Shown here: positions 33,106 through 40,191 of the stretch, piece after piece
Position numbering within the stretch: the first letter of the stretch is position 1
Layout: each line of letters starts with the position of its first letter
Assembly: GCA_031271865.1 (NCBI GenBank)
Contig: JAISUW010000064.1
Span: 1-49,256, forward strand
Source of the DNA: Oscillospiraceae bacterium
GTDB lineage: Bacteria; Bacillota; Clostridia; Oscillospirales; Acutalibacteraceae
DNA length: 49,256 nt
Direction: 5' to 3'
Notes under the pieces: model-generated
What the model was told of the DNA's origin: nothing
What the model saw: the letters and a program-made list of their open reading frames with translations, nothing else
Databases searched by the model: none
Translations under genes and position numbers: made by a program

Positions 33106-34374
33106 GTGCGATTGGCAGAAATTCTACGCGGTGTGGGCTTGAGCGTCCGTGCCAACCTCTTCCGCGTATTGCTCACGAGCTTAGGTGTCATCATCGGCTC
33201 TTTCACCATCATCATGGTGGTCGGTATCGGCAAAGCCGGCGAGGACAGCGTCAGCGAACAATACAAACGGCTCTCCGTAGAAACCATTACCATCACCCGC
33301 GCCGGCGGCGGTATGCGCATGGTCGCAGGCAGCACTTCCACACAGTCCACACTCTCCAAGCAGCAAGCTCTGGATATGGCGGATTTGGCTCACGTGCTGA
33401 GTGTCGGCATTTCTGTCAGTACACAGACGACCCTTGCCTACGAAAGCACAAGCGAAACGGTCGCCGTGCAAGGGATAAACGAAGCTTATAAAGATGTCAC
33501 CCATTTGGACTTAGGTGCCGGTGAGTTCTTCACCGACGACGACGGCACGGCGCGGCGTAAGGTTTGCGTCTTGGGTTACAATGCCGCGGAACTCCTCTTC
33601 CCGGACGACCCCTATGCGGCAGTCGGCGAAACCGTCAAGGTCAAGGGCTTGTCCTTTGAGGTACTGGGTGTTGTAGCGCGCATCGGCGGCTCTGCCGGGC
33701 TGACCTCCTCCTCCGGCGGCCGCGAGAATTCCTCCTCGCCGGATGATATGGTCTATGTGCCTTATGATGTTGCCATCAAATATGCCGCCGGCGGTTCCAC
33801 CTCCGCTATGGCACGGCCCGGTGCCGGCAGCGGTACTGCTTCCTATGTAGCTCTCGCCACCGATGCCGAATCCGTCTCCAAGGCTGTGACGGAAATCAAA
33901 GACTACATATACGGAATCACCGGCTCCGACAGCCTCTATACCGTTGCGGATGCCGGTTCCACCCTCGCCTCCGCGCTCCAGACTGCCAACACCATGTCCG
34001 CCCTCCTGACGGCCGTGGCCGCCATCGTACTGATTGTCAGCGGCGTCGGCATCATGAACGTCCTCATGGTCAGCGTCAATGAGCGCGTTAAAGAAATCGG
34101 TGTCCTGAAATCCCTCGGTGCCTCCCGGCCTGTGATACTGCAAGCCTTCCTATATGAAGCGGCTTTCATCTCCATCTTAGGCGGTTTGGTAGGCTGTGCC
34201 ATCTCCGCCGTGGCTCCGAAGCTTTTGGAATTCTTCTCCATTGCCTACTCATTCACACCGAACGCTTTGCTTCTGGGCTTGAGCTTCTCCGCCGTCACAG
34301 GTATCTTCTTCGGCTTCTATCCTGCATGGAAAGCCTCGCGCCTGCGCCCGGTAGAGGCACTCAACGCAGAGTAA
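33106..34374 (+). CDS. MacB-type ABC transporter permease
   Basis: A 422-residue FtsX/MacB-fold permease without a fused ATPase. The N-terminal transmembrane helix (FRVLLTSLGVIIGSFTIIMVVGIG) is followed by a large extracytoplasmic domain (about residues 60-285), then three helices in the FtsX core (LLTAVAAIVLIVSGVGIMNVLMVSVNERVKEIGVLKSLGAS). GTG start with GGGAGGA upstream, 29 nt after the adaptor. It works with the ATPase at 35453; the substrate is unknown. Confidence 0.92.
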   Translation: MRLAEILRGVGLSVRANLFRVLLTSLGVIIGSFTIIMVVGIGKAGEDSVSEQYKRLSVETITITRAGGGMRMVAGSTSTQSTLSKQQALDMADLAHVLSVGISVSTQTTLAYESTSETVAVQGINEAYKDVTHLDLGAGEFFTDDDGTARRKVCVLGYNAAELLFPDDPYAAVGETVKVKGLSFEVLGVVARIGGSAGLTSSSGGRENSSSPDDMVYVPYDVAIKYAAGGSTSAMARPGAGSGTASYVALATDAESVSKAVTEIKDYIYGITGSDSLYTVADAGSTLASALQTANTMSALLTAVAAIVLIVSGVGIMNVLMVSVNERVKEIGVLKSLGASRPVILQAFLYEAAFISILGGLVGCAISAVAPKLLEFFSIAYSFTPNALLLGLSFSAVTGIFFGFYPAWKASRLRPVEALNAE

Positions 34375-34422
34375 TGCGGTTACCCATATGAACTATGATC
34401 AAACATAAAGGAGCTTCCCTGT

Positions 34423-35310
34423 ATGAAAAGAACAGCAGCCCTACTGGCACTCGCCTGCTTCACCGCAGCAGCCCTCTTCCTAACCGCCTGCGGTACCAAG
34501 AAAACCGCCGACAGCACAGAGAAAGCAGCCGCAAGCGAAACCGAATCCAACGCTCTCTATGCCGAGGTTGTGGATGTCATCGGCAACCAACTGACACTGA
34601 AAGTCCTGCGCGGTTCCTATAATGTAGAGGAAATGGCACAACGCTACAGCGAAATGCAGTCCGGTTCCGGTGTCTCCCGACAGAACCAAACCAACGCCGA
34701 CGGCGAAGAAGTCACCCGCGGCGAAGGCGGCGGCGGATTCCGCGGCGGCTTTGCCAACATGACGGATGCCGATGGCAATGCCGTCACCTTCCCGGAGGGA
34801 GGTATGCCGGATTTCGCGAGCATGACAGATGCAAACGGTGAGCCGGTCACCTTTGCTTTCCGCACGGATATGACTGACGCTGAAGGCAACACCGTGACGC
34901 GCCCCGCCATGACAGATGCAGATGGCAATACCATTACCATGCCGTCCCGCGAGACAGCAACCGATGCCGAAGGCAACACGGTAGACCCCCGCTACACCGG
35001 CGAGGAAAAGGAAGTCATCATCCCCATCGGTGTGCCGATTGAAAAAGTCTCTTTCTCTGACGGCGAGCTGACTAAAACCTCCGTAGAAATCTCCGACATC
35101 AAGAACGGCAATACAGTCAACGTACTCTATGCCGCTGACGGTTCGACTGTCACCGGTTTGCAGATTATAGACAGCACTTCCCGCCGGGGCGCCGGCGGCG
35201 GTATGGGCGGTGGCGGCACGGGCGGCGGCGGCATGTTTGTCGTTGGGAACGGCGGCGGCAATGCTGTATTCTACGGCGCAGGCCCCGGCATGGGCGGTCC
35301 TCCCATGTGA
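34423..35310 (+). CDS. Repeat-rich, glycine-rich lipoprotein inside the exporter operon
   Basis: A 295-residue lipoprotein (lipobox LTAC, Cys23) that I cannot assign to a known family. After a beta-strand region (YAEVVDVIGNQLTLKVLRG) come five degenerate 10-residue repeats of the form MTDADGNTVT, starting at residues 113, 134, 150, 163 and 179, rich in Asp/Asn/Gly and reminiscent of calcium-loop or beta-roll repeats. A second folded stretch (KEVIIPIGVPIEKVSFSDGEL...NGNTVNVLYAADGS) resembles the DUF5666-like modules seen with such exporters. The last ~45 residues are nearly all Gly with Met/Pro. Position between permease and ATPase suggests an accessory or substrate-handling role; that is inference. 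Confidence 0.75.
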   Translation: MKRTAALLALACFTAAALFLTACGTKKTADSTEKAAASETESNALYAEVVDVIGNQLTLKVLRGSYNVEEMAQRYSEMQSGSGVSRQNQTNADGEEVTRGEGGGGFRGGFANMTDADGNAVTFPEGGMPDFASMTDANGEPVTFAFRTDMTDAEGNTVTRPAMTDADGNTITMPSRETATDAEGNTVDPRYTGEEKEVIIPIGVPIEKVSFSDGELTKTSVEISDIKNGNTVNVLYAADGSTVTGLQIIDSTSRRGAGGGMGGGGTGGGGMFVVGNGGGNAVFYGAGPGMGGPPM

Positions 35311-35452
35311 TTATAATTAACAGTTACAAGTGAACAGTTAACAGTTCAATAGTCTGTGGCAAGCTATTTTTGTAGCTTCTACATGAATCTGCGTCTTTAC
35401 AATTTCCTCAAACATAGGTTCAACAGGAATCATGGAAGAAAGGTCCAAGTCT

Positions 35453-36154
35453 ATGGCAACGATTATTACCCTTGAGAATATCGGCAAGACCTACGGCAAA
35501 GGCACCTCTGCCGTCCGCGCCTTGGACGGCGTGGATTTGAACATAGAGGAAGGCGAGTTCGTCGCCATCCTCGGTGCCTCCGGCAGCGGAAAGTCCACGC
35601 TGATGAACATCATTGGTCTGATGGACGAGGCAACCGACGGCACATACTATCTCAATGGGGAGGATGTCACCCGCGGGAGCGATGCGCGCCTGACCAAACT
35701 GCGCGGGCAGGAGATAGGCTTCATCTTCCAGAAGTACAATCTGATTCCCAAGTACACAGTGCTGTACAATACCGCCCTGCCCCTCCTCTTGCAGGGGATG
35801 AGCTACGCTAAGGCAAAAGCCAAAGCCACCGAGGTGCTGACCCGCGTCGGCTTGGCCGAGAAACTGAAAGCCCACCCGGCGGAGCTTTCCGGCGGCCAGG
35901 CGCAGCGTGTGGCGATTGCCCGCGCCTTAGCAGCCGAGCCCTCCCTCCTACTGGCGGACGAACCCACCGGAGCCTTGGACAAGAAAACAGGCGAAGAGGT
36001 TCTCGCCTTTATGAGAGAGCTGAATGAAGAGGCCGGCAAAACCATTATCATGATTACCCATGACCTCCACGTGGCAACCTATGCCAAGCGAACCATCCGC
36101 ATTGAAGACGGCCGCCTCACCGGCAGTGATCGTACGGATAACCCGCCGCTTTGA
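35453..36154 (+). CDS. MacB/LolD-type ABC transporter ATP-binding protein
   Basis: A 233-residue ATPase with Walker A GASGSGKST, Q-loop IFQKYNLIPKY, signature LSGGQAQRVAIARAL, Walker B LLLADEPTGALD and the switch His in MITHD. It powers the permease at 33106. I took the ATG at 35453, with AAAGG 9 nt upstream, over an in-frame ATG at 35432. The 142-nt gap after the lipoprotein gene holds three AACAGTT copies (35319-35346) but no clear terminator. Confidence 0.93.
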   Translation: MATIITLENIGKTYGKGTSAVRALDGVDLNIEEGEFVAILGASGSGKSTLMNIIGLMDEATDGTYYLNGEDVTRGSDARLTKLRGQEIGFIFQKYNLIPKYTVLYNTALPLLLQGMSYAKAKAKATEVLTRVGLAEKLKAHPAELSGGQAQRVAIARALAAEPSLLLADEPTGALDKKTGEEVLAFMRELNEEAGKTIIMITHDLHVATYAKRTIRIEDGRLTGSDRTDNPPL

Positions 36155-36184
36155 GGCGGCATAAACCGATTGGAGATTCTTCCT

Positions 36185-36832
36185 ATGCTCCTGATTATAG
36201 GCACCGGCGGCCACGCCAAAGTCGTATATGATGCCGCCGTTGCTATGGACCAAGCGACGGGGCGAGAACGCCGTATCGTGTTTTTAACTACCGACAGCGC
36301 TTATGCTCCTACCCATCCTAACACAAACTTCTGCGGCTGCCCTGTGTACTACAGCGCAGACAACTCCCTGTCTGCTCTCCCCGAAACACCTGCAAGTGCG
36401 ATTGTGGCCATCGGCAGCAACGGCGTTCGCCGCCGTCTGTCCCGGCAACTTTTGGAAGCAGGCATCCCTCTAGAAACCATTATACATCCCTCAGCGATTC
36501 TCAGCCCCTCGGCAACCATCGGTTCCGGCACGCTCGTCTGCGCCGGAACCGTCGTCAACCCGGACGCCGCTATCGGCATAGGCGCAATCCTCAACACAGG
36601 ATCAATCATTGAGCACGACTGCACGGTCGGGCACTTTGCGCACATCTCCCCCGGCGCGGTTCTCGCCGGTGCCGTCCAAGTAGGGGAAGCTGCCTGGGTC
36701 GGGATGGGCGCCCGCGTATTGCCCGGCAAGCACATCGGCAAAGATACCATCCTCGGAGCGGGGGCAGTTCTTCTCCAAGATTTGCCTGACGGCTGTACTG
36801 CGGTCGGTGTCCCTGCGCACGTAATCAACTAA
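36185..36832 (+). CDS. NeuD/PglD-type sugar O-acyltransferase
   Basis: A 215-residue protein with an N-terminal Rossmann-like half (MLLIIGTGGHAKVVYDAA, AIVAIGSNGVRRRLSRQL) and a C-terminal left-handed beta-helix of hexapeptide repeats (IHPSAILSPSATIGSGTLVCAGTVVNPDAAIG), the architecture of sialic acid O-acetyltransferase NeuD and UDP-sugar N-acetyltransferase PglD. The conserved His in EHDCTVGHFAHISPGA is present. The acyl acceptor is unknown. The start at 36185 has GGAG 9 nt upstream. No surface-sugar biosynthesis genes adjoin it, so it may act with the 11.6-kb polymer enzyme, which is speculative. Confidence 0.87.
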   Translation: MLLIIGTGGHAKVVYDAAVAMDQATGRERRIVFLTTDSAYAPTHPNTNFCGCPVYYSADNSLSALPETPASAIVAIGSNGVRRRLSRQLLEAGIPLETIIHPSAILSPSATIGSGTLVCAGTVVNPDAAIGIGAILNTGSIIEHDCTVGHFAHISPGAVLAGAVQVGEAAWVGMGARVLPGKHIGKDTILGAGAVLLQDLPDGCTAVGVPAHVIN

Positions 36833-36962
36833 CATTTAAATGCTTATTACACTTTATAGAAAATCCGTATCCAAACTGTTTCGGATACCACAAATTGTAT
36901 GGCAGGAATGGAACGGCTCCGCGCGACAAAGTGTCTGTAAAGTATAAAGAGGAGGTAGAATC

Positions 36963-38114
36963 ATGCAAAACACGACCGTTTCAAGCAAAAAAAGTTACCT
37001 TATCCGTTTCATTTCGGTGCTTTTGGTGTTCCTGACAGCCGCTTTCCTCATGCTGCCGGGTACCGTCGGCGCAAAGGCAGCCGGCAACCAGCGCACACTC
37101 TCGAATCCCACCGGCGTTTTGGAACTGCCGACGCCCCTCTCCAATATCCGCTACTTCCACCCGGGTACAGCCAATGCCTTGATAACAGGAGTTTGGGAAT
37201 ACCTGAAGCAAATCCTTCTCGGCTGGGGCGATGGCGCAAAGCTCAAGAAGCTCATGGAGGAGGCTCCGGTCGTGCTTCTCTCCGAACGCAGTCTGTTGCC
37301 CACGATGACCCCCCTGCCGGCGGAAGCTGCCTCCACGCTCATCATTCTCAAAGGGATACGCAATGCGTGGGTTTTCTTAATGGAAACCGCCGACCCCGCC
37401 TGCTATGAACTCAATATGCTCTATACAGAAGCGGACGGCGACCAAAAGTATATGCCGCTGAAGCTCGACTACTACCCGGACACGGCGCGCATCATGAGCC
37501 ACGACGAACGCGGCATCTGGAATGTTCTCCTGCACCCGCTTGTGAATACCATATTCGAAATGATTATCGCCTCTGATTTGGATTTGGATGATTTCACTTT
37601 TCTGGCAGGAAACGGCCGCTGGATTAAAGTCGGTTTCAACGAAACATTCGACAGCTTTGCATGGTTGCTGGGAATGCTATTGGATGACACCAAATTCCTC
37701 TTCGACTATGCAGGAAAATCATGGATGATAGAATTCTGGCGCGGCAACTATACGCCCCTGCAAGTCGGCTGTGAAGTCGGCATCTATGACCGCCCCGACA
37801 CTGAAACCGGCGTACACTACAACAACTCCACCACCCGCCTGCCTATGGAAGCCACACTTTACTACGGTTCACAGGTGCTGGCACACTATGAACCAAACCG
37901 CGTTTGGTGGCTGGGTGCCTTCCATCTCATGCCGATGTGGTCGCTGCTCCAATACTCCCGTCACAATATGCGCGTGGAAGGCACCATCACTTTCGAGGAC
38001 CAAGGGATGATGGACGCTTTCACCGCCGCCGTCACTGAGCAAGCCGAAGCGGATTTCACGTGGTCTGTAGACGGCATGGTCTTCTCCTATGCTTGGGGGA
38101 AGACTGAGATTTAA
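36963..38114 (+). CDS. Secreted DUF4474-type protein
   Basis: A 383-residue protein with a clear signal peptide (SVLLVFLTAAFLMLPGTVGAKA). The C-terminal ~200 residues resemble DUF4474, a family of unknown function in Clostridia: DTKFLFDYAGKSWMIEFWRGNY, VGCEVGIYDRP, METLYYG-like MEATLYYGSQVLAHYEPNRVWWLGAFH, and a final strand region VEGTITFEDQGMMDAF. The region from residue 40 to 160 is not recognisable. GAGGAGG precedes the ATG. It stands alone, with a hairpin 61 nt after the stop. Confidence 0.7.
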   Translation: MQNTTVSSKKSYLIRFISVLLVFLTAAFLMLPGTVGAKAAGNQRTLSNPTGVLELPTPLSNIRYFHPGTANALITGVWEYLKQILLGWGDGAKLKKLMEEAPVVLLSERSLLPTMTPLPAEAASTLIILKGIRNAWVFLMETADPACYELNMLYTEADGDQKYMPLKLDYYPDTARIMSHDERGIWNVLLHPLVNTIFEMIIASDLDLDDFTFLAGNGRWIKVGFNETFDSFAWLLGMLLDDTKFLFDYAGKSWMIEFWRGNYTPLQVGCEVGIYDRPDTETGVHYNNSTTRLPMEATLYYGSQVLAHYEPNRVWWLGAFHLMPMWSLLQYSRHNMRVEGTITFEDQGMMDAFTAAVTEQAEADFTWSVDGMVFSYAWGKTEI

Positions 38115-38175
38115 GGTATCTATGTCCGGTTCGTAATTTGCTATGTGCTCTCTACGCCATTACGGTTGTGCTTTT

Positions 38176-38200
38176 GCAGGGGCGGCTTTGCCGCCCCTGC
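38176..38200. repeat. GC-rich hairpin with CTTTG core
   Basis: A perfect 25-nt hairpin: GCAGGGGCGG, CTTTG, CCGCCCCTGC, 61 nt after the DUF4474 stop. There is no T-run on the plus side. Its build (long GC arms around a short AT loop) recalls the GCAATGC hairpins, with a different core. Confidence 0.6.
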
Positions 38201-38221
38201 CTAATGCTTTCGGAATAAACC

Positions 38222-38251
38222 TTGACAACAAATACGCCAAAATGCTATAAT
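38222..38251 (+). promoter_or_regulatory. Sigma-A promoter of the EamA transporter gene
   Basis: TTGACA (38222-38227), an 18-nt spacer and TATAAT (38246-38251). Confidence 0.8.
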
Positions 38252-38309
38252 AAGAAAAGCAATTACCAAACCACAGATTCGAACGATCATCCTCGAAACG
38301 GAGACACAC

Positions 38310-39269
38310 ATGCAGGATAAGAAAACACCGATAGCCACCCTATGCCTCTTCCTGACGGCCGCCATCTGGGGCTTTGCCTTTGTGGCGCAGGTACAGGGCA
38401 TGGAATACATGGGCACGCTGACTTTCGGCGGTATCCGGTTTGCTTTGGGTACTCTATCCCTCTTGCCCGTCATACTCCTCTTTGAGCGCGGAAAGAGTTC
38501 CAAAGCAGAAAAGCTGCTTACGCTCAAGTACGGCAGCGTGACCGGTCTCATTCTCTTCGCCGCCAGCACCTTGCAGCAGTACGGCATAGAACTCACCGGT
38601 TCCGCAGGAAAAGCCGGATTCTTGACAGGTTTATACATCGTATTGGTACCTTTGTTCGGCGTTTTCTTAGGCAAACGCCCGACATGGCTGACGTATGTAG
38701 CAGCCCTATTCGCCTTGGGCGGATTATACTTCCTCAGTGTCCCGGACGGCTTCGGCGCCTTGGCCGTCGGCGACCTTCTCCTCATTATCTGCGCCGTGTT
38801 CTGGACCATGCACATCATTGCCGTAGATACCTATGCCTGCAAAGTACGTCCGTTGCGTTTCTCGTTCGTACAGTTTGCGACCTGCGCAGTTCTCTCTCTG
38901 ATTGGAATGCTCATCTTTGAACAACCGTCCGTTCACGCCATCCAATCCGGTATGCTTCCGATTCTCTACGGCGGCATAGGCTCGGTGGGCATCGCCTATA
39001 CCCTCCAAATCATCGGGCAGCGCCATGTGGAACCCTCCAAAGCCGCCATTGTGTTCTCTCTGGAGTCACTCTTTGCTGCCATCGGCGGCTTCCTTCTCCT
39101 GCATGAACAACTGGGCTGGAAAGGCTATCTCGGCGGCGGTCTGATGTTTGTCGGTATTCTTCTTTCACAGCTTCGGATCGCTCCGCACAAATCAGATAAC
39201 GGCAGCTCGGAGAATACAGCAGATTCCACAGAGGCTCAGATGGAACCGGTTTTTGCCGCTACAGAGTAG
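38310..39269 (+). CDS. EamA-family (DMT superfamily) transporter
   Basis: A 319-residue membrane protein with ten predicted helices in two homologous EamA halves. The first opens with LCLFLTAAIWGFAFVAQVQGMEYMG and the second with GDLLLIICAVFWTMHIIAVDTYA. The final pair (KAAIVFSLESLFAAIGGFLLLHEQLGWKGYLGGGLMFVGILLSQL) is the typical DMT ending. Such carriers export amino acids or metabolites; the substrate is unknown. GGAGA lies 8-9 nt before the ATG. The stop is followed by two TTCGCGAA palindromes and then the zinc-ribbon gene. Confidence 0.92.
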   Translation: MQDKKTPIATLCLFLTAAIWGFAFVAQVQGMEYMGTLTFGGIRFALGTLSLLPVILLFERGKSSKAEKLLTLKYGSVTGLILFAASTLQQYGIELTGSAGKAGFLTGLYIVLVPLFGVFLGKRPTWLTYVAALFALGGLYFLSVPDGFGALAVGDLLLIICAVFWTMHIIAVDTYACKVRPLRFSFVQFATCAVLSLIGMLIFEQPSVHAIQSGMLPILYGGIGSVGIAYTLQIIGQRHVEPSKAAIVFSLESLFAAIGGFLLLHEQLGWKGYLGGGLMFVGILLSQLRIAPHKSDNGSSENTADSTEAQMEPVFAATE

Positions 39270-39284
39270 CGGGCGTCGCATGCT

Positions 39285-39321
39285 CGGCGGTTCGCGAACC
39301 GCCGGGGCTTCGCGAAGCCCC
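39285..39321. repeat. Two abutting TTCGCGAA-core palindromes
   Basis: CGGCGGTTCGCGAACCGCCG (39285-39304) and GGGGCTTCGCGAAGCCCC (39304-39321), both perfect and sharing one base, in the gap between the EamA stop and the AAGGAGG of the next gene. Arms differ, the core is constant, as at 9043-9096. Confidence 0.85.
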
Positions 39322-39340
39322 CAAGGAGGATGAGAAAACT

Positions 39341-40072
39341 ATGTTGTGTAAGGACTGCGGCGCACAAATGACTGCCGATGCCCGCATCTGCGGGGTTTGC
39401 GGTTGGGTGCCGCCTCCCAAAAACCCGTGGCGGTGTCCGGACTGCTGGGGAGAGAATGAAGCGGGGGCGGAGTACTGTCACATATGCCGACTTCCGTGGC
39501 GGGAACTGTTGCAGCGGTCGGGTGCCGCAAAGAAAGCGCAGCAAGAGGCCGCATTGCGGCCTCCCACCGCGACGGCAATGCCGTCGCCCGCTGCGGCCGC
39601 AATGCGGCCGCCCGCCACCTACCCAACATCCAACGGCACAAAGCCGTGTGTTTTTTGCAAGGCACGGATACCGATGGAGGCAAATTTCTGCACATTTTGC
39701 GGGAAGCACGTTCCGAGAGAAGCGCCGAGCATCCGCTACAATGCGCCGGAAACGAAGTATCCGCAACCGAACGCAAACCGTCCCGGGGTGGTGCTGCCGA
39801 ATACGAACTATCAGATACAACCGACTATTTATACGAACCGCGGCTTCGCGTTACCGAGAGGCATACCGGGTGTGGTCAACCGGTCGGTCTATATTCCCGT
39901 GGCGTTGCTGCTGGGTATGTTCGGCGGTCATTGGGCAATGGAACGGCGGATGGGAAAATTCATCAACGGAATGCTGTTCTGCTGGACGGGAATACCGATG
40001 CTCATCGGCATCTGGAAAGCCATCAAAGCCGCATTCAAGCGGCCGGACAGCAATGGAAACATCATGATGTAA
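39341..40072 (+). CDS. Multi-zinc-ribbon protein with C-terminal TM2-like domain
   Basis: A 243-residue protein with six CxxC pairs (Cys 3/6, 17/20, 32/35, 46/49, 103/106, 117/120), enough for three zinc ribbons. Residues 69-92 between the second and third ribbons are three 8-residue units encoded by a palindrome array. The C-terminus (VALLLGMFGGHWAMERRMGKFINGMLFCWTGIPMLIGIWKAIKAAF) has the two-helix TM2 layout. Function unknown; ribbon-plus-TM2 proteins are common in Clostridia. AAGGAGG precedes the ATG. It could be co-transcribed with the EamA gene. Confidence 0.8.
   Translation: MLCKDCGAQMTADARICGVCGWVPPPKNPWRCPDCWGENEAGAEYCHICRLPWRELLQRSGAAKKAQQEAALRPPTATAMPSPAAAAMRPPATYPTSNGTKPCVFCKARIPMEANFCTFCGKHVPREAPSIRYNAPETKYPQPNANRPGVVLPNTNYQIQPTIYTNRGFALPRGIPGVVNRSVYIPVALLLGMFGGHWAMERRMGKFINGMLFCWTGIPMLIGIWKAIKAAFKRPDSNGNIMM
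39545..39611. repeat. Three-unit palindrome array, 24-nt period, inside the zinc-ribbon gene
   Basis: Perfect 19-nt hairpins start at 39545, 39569 and 39593: GAGGCCGCATTGCGGCCTC, GCGACGGCAATGCCGTCGC and GCGGCCGCAATGCGGCCGC, separated by 5 nt. Each has an 8-bp stem and a 3-nt loop with core GCAWTGC. They encode EAALRPPT, ATAMPSPA and AAAMRPPA. Unit length, period, codon phase and loop order (ATT, AAT, AAT) equal those of the array in the DUF4153 gene, while the arms differ. Confidence 0.92.
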
Positions 40073-40133
40073 CAATTATGAACAATATATGTCGTTTTTT
40101 CGGTATCCAAGTTACTATTCCAAAAATATTATC

Positions 40134-40162
40134 TTGACATTTCGTGAAAAAGAAAGTATAAT
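40134..40162 (+). promoter_or_regulatory. Sigma-A promoter of the DUF4838 gene
   Basis: TTGACA (40134-40139), a 17-nt spacer and TATAAT (40157-40162); both boxes match consensus. Confidence 0.88.
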
Positions 40163-40191
40163 GGAAGTACAAAATCAAGGAGGCGTACATA

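Noticed and set aside
35319-35346. Three AACAGTT copies between the lipoprotein and ATPase genes
   Set aside because: Too short and AT-rich to call an operator or mobile element; similar AACAGTT-like strings near 4662 and 43575 are weak.
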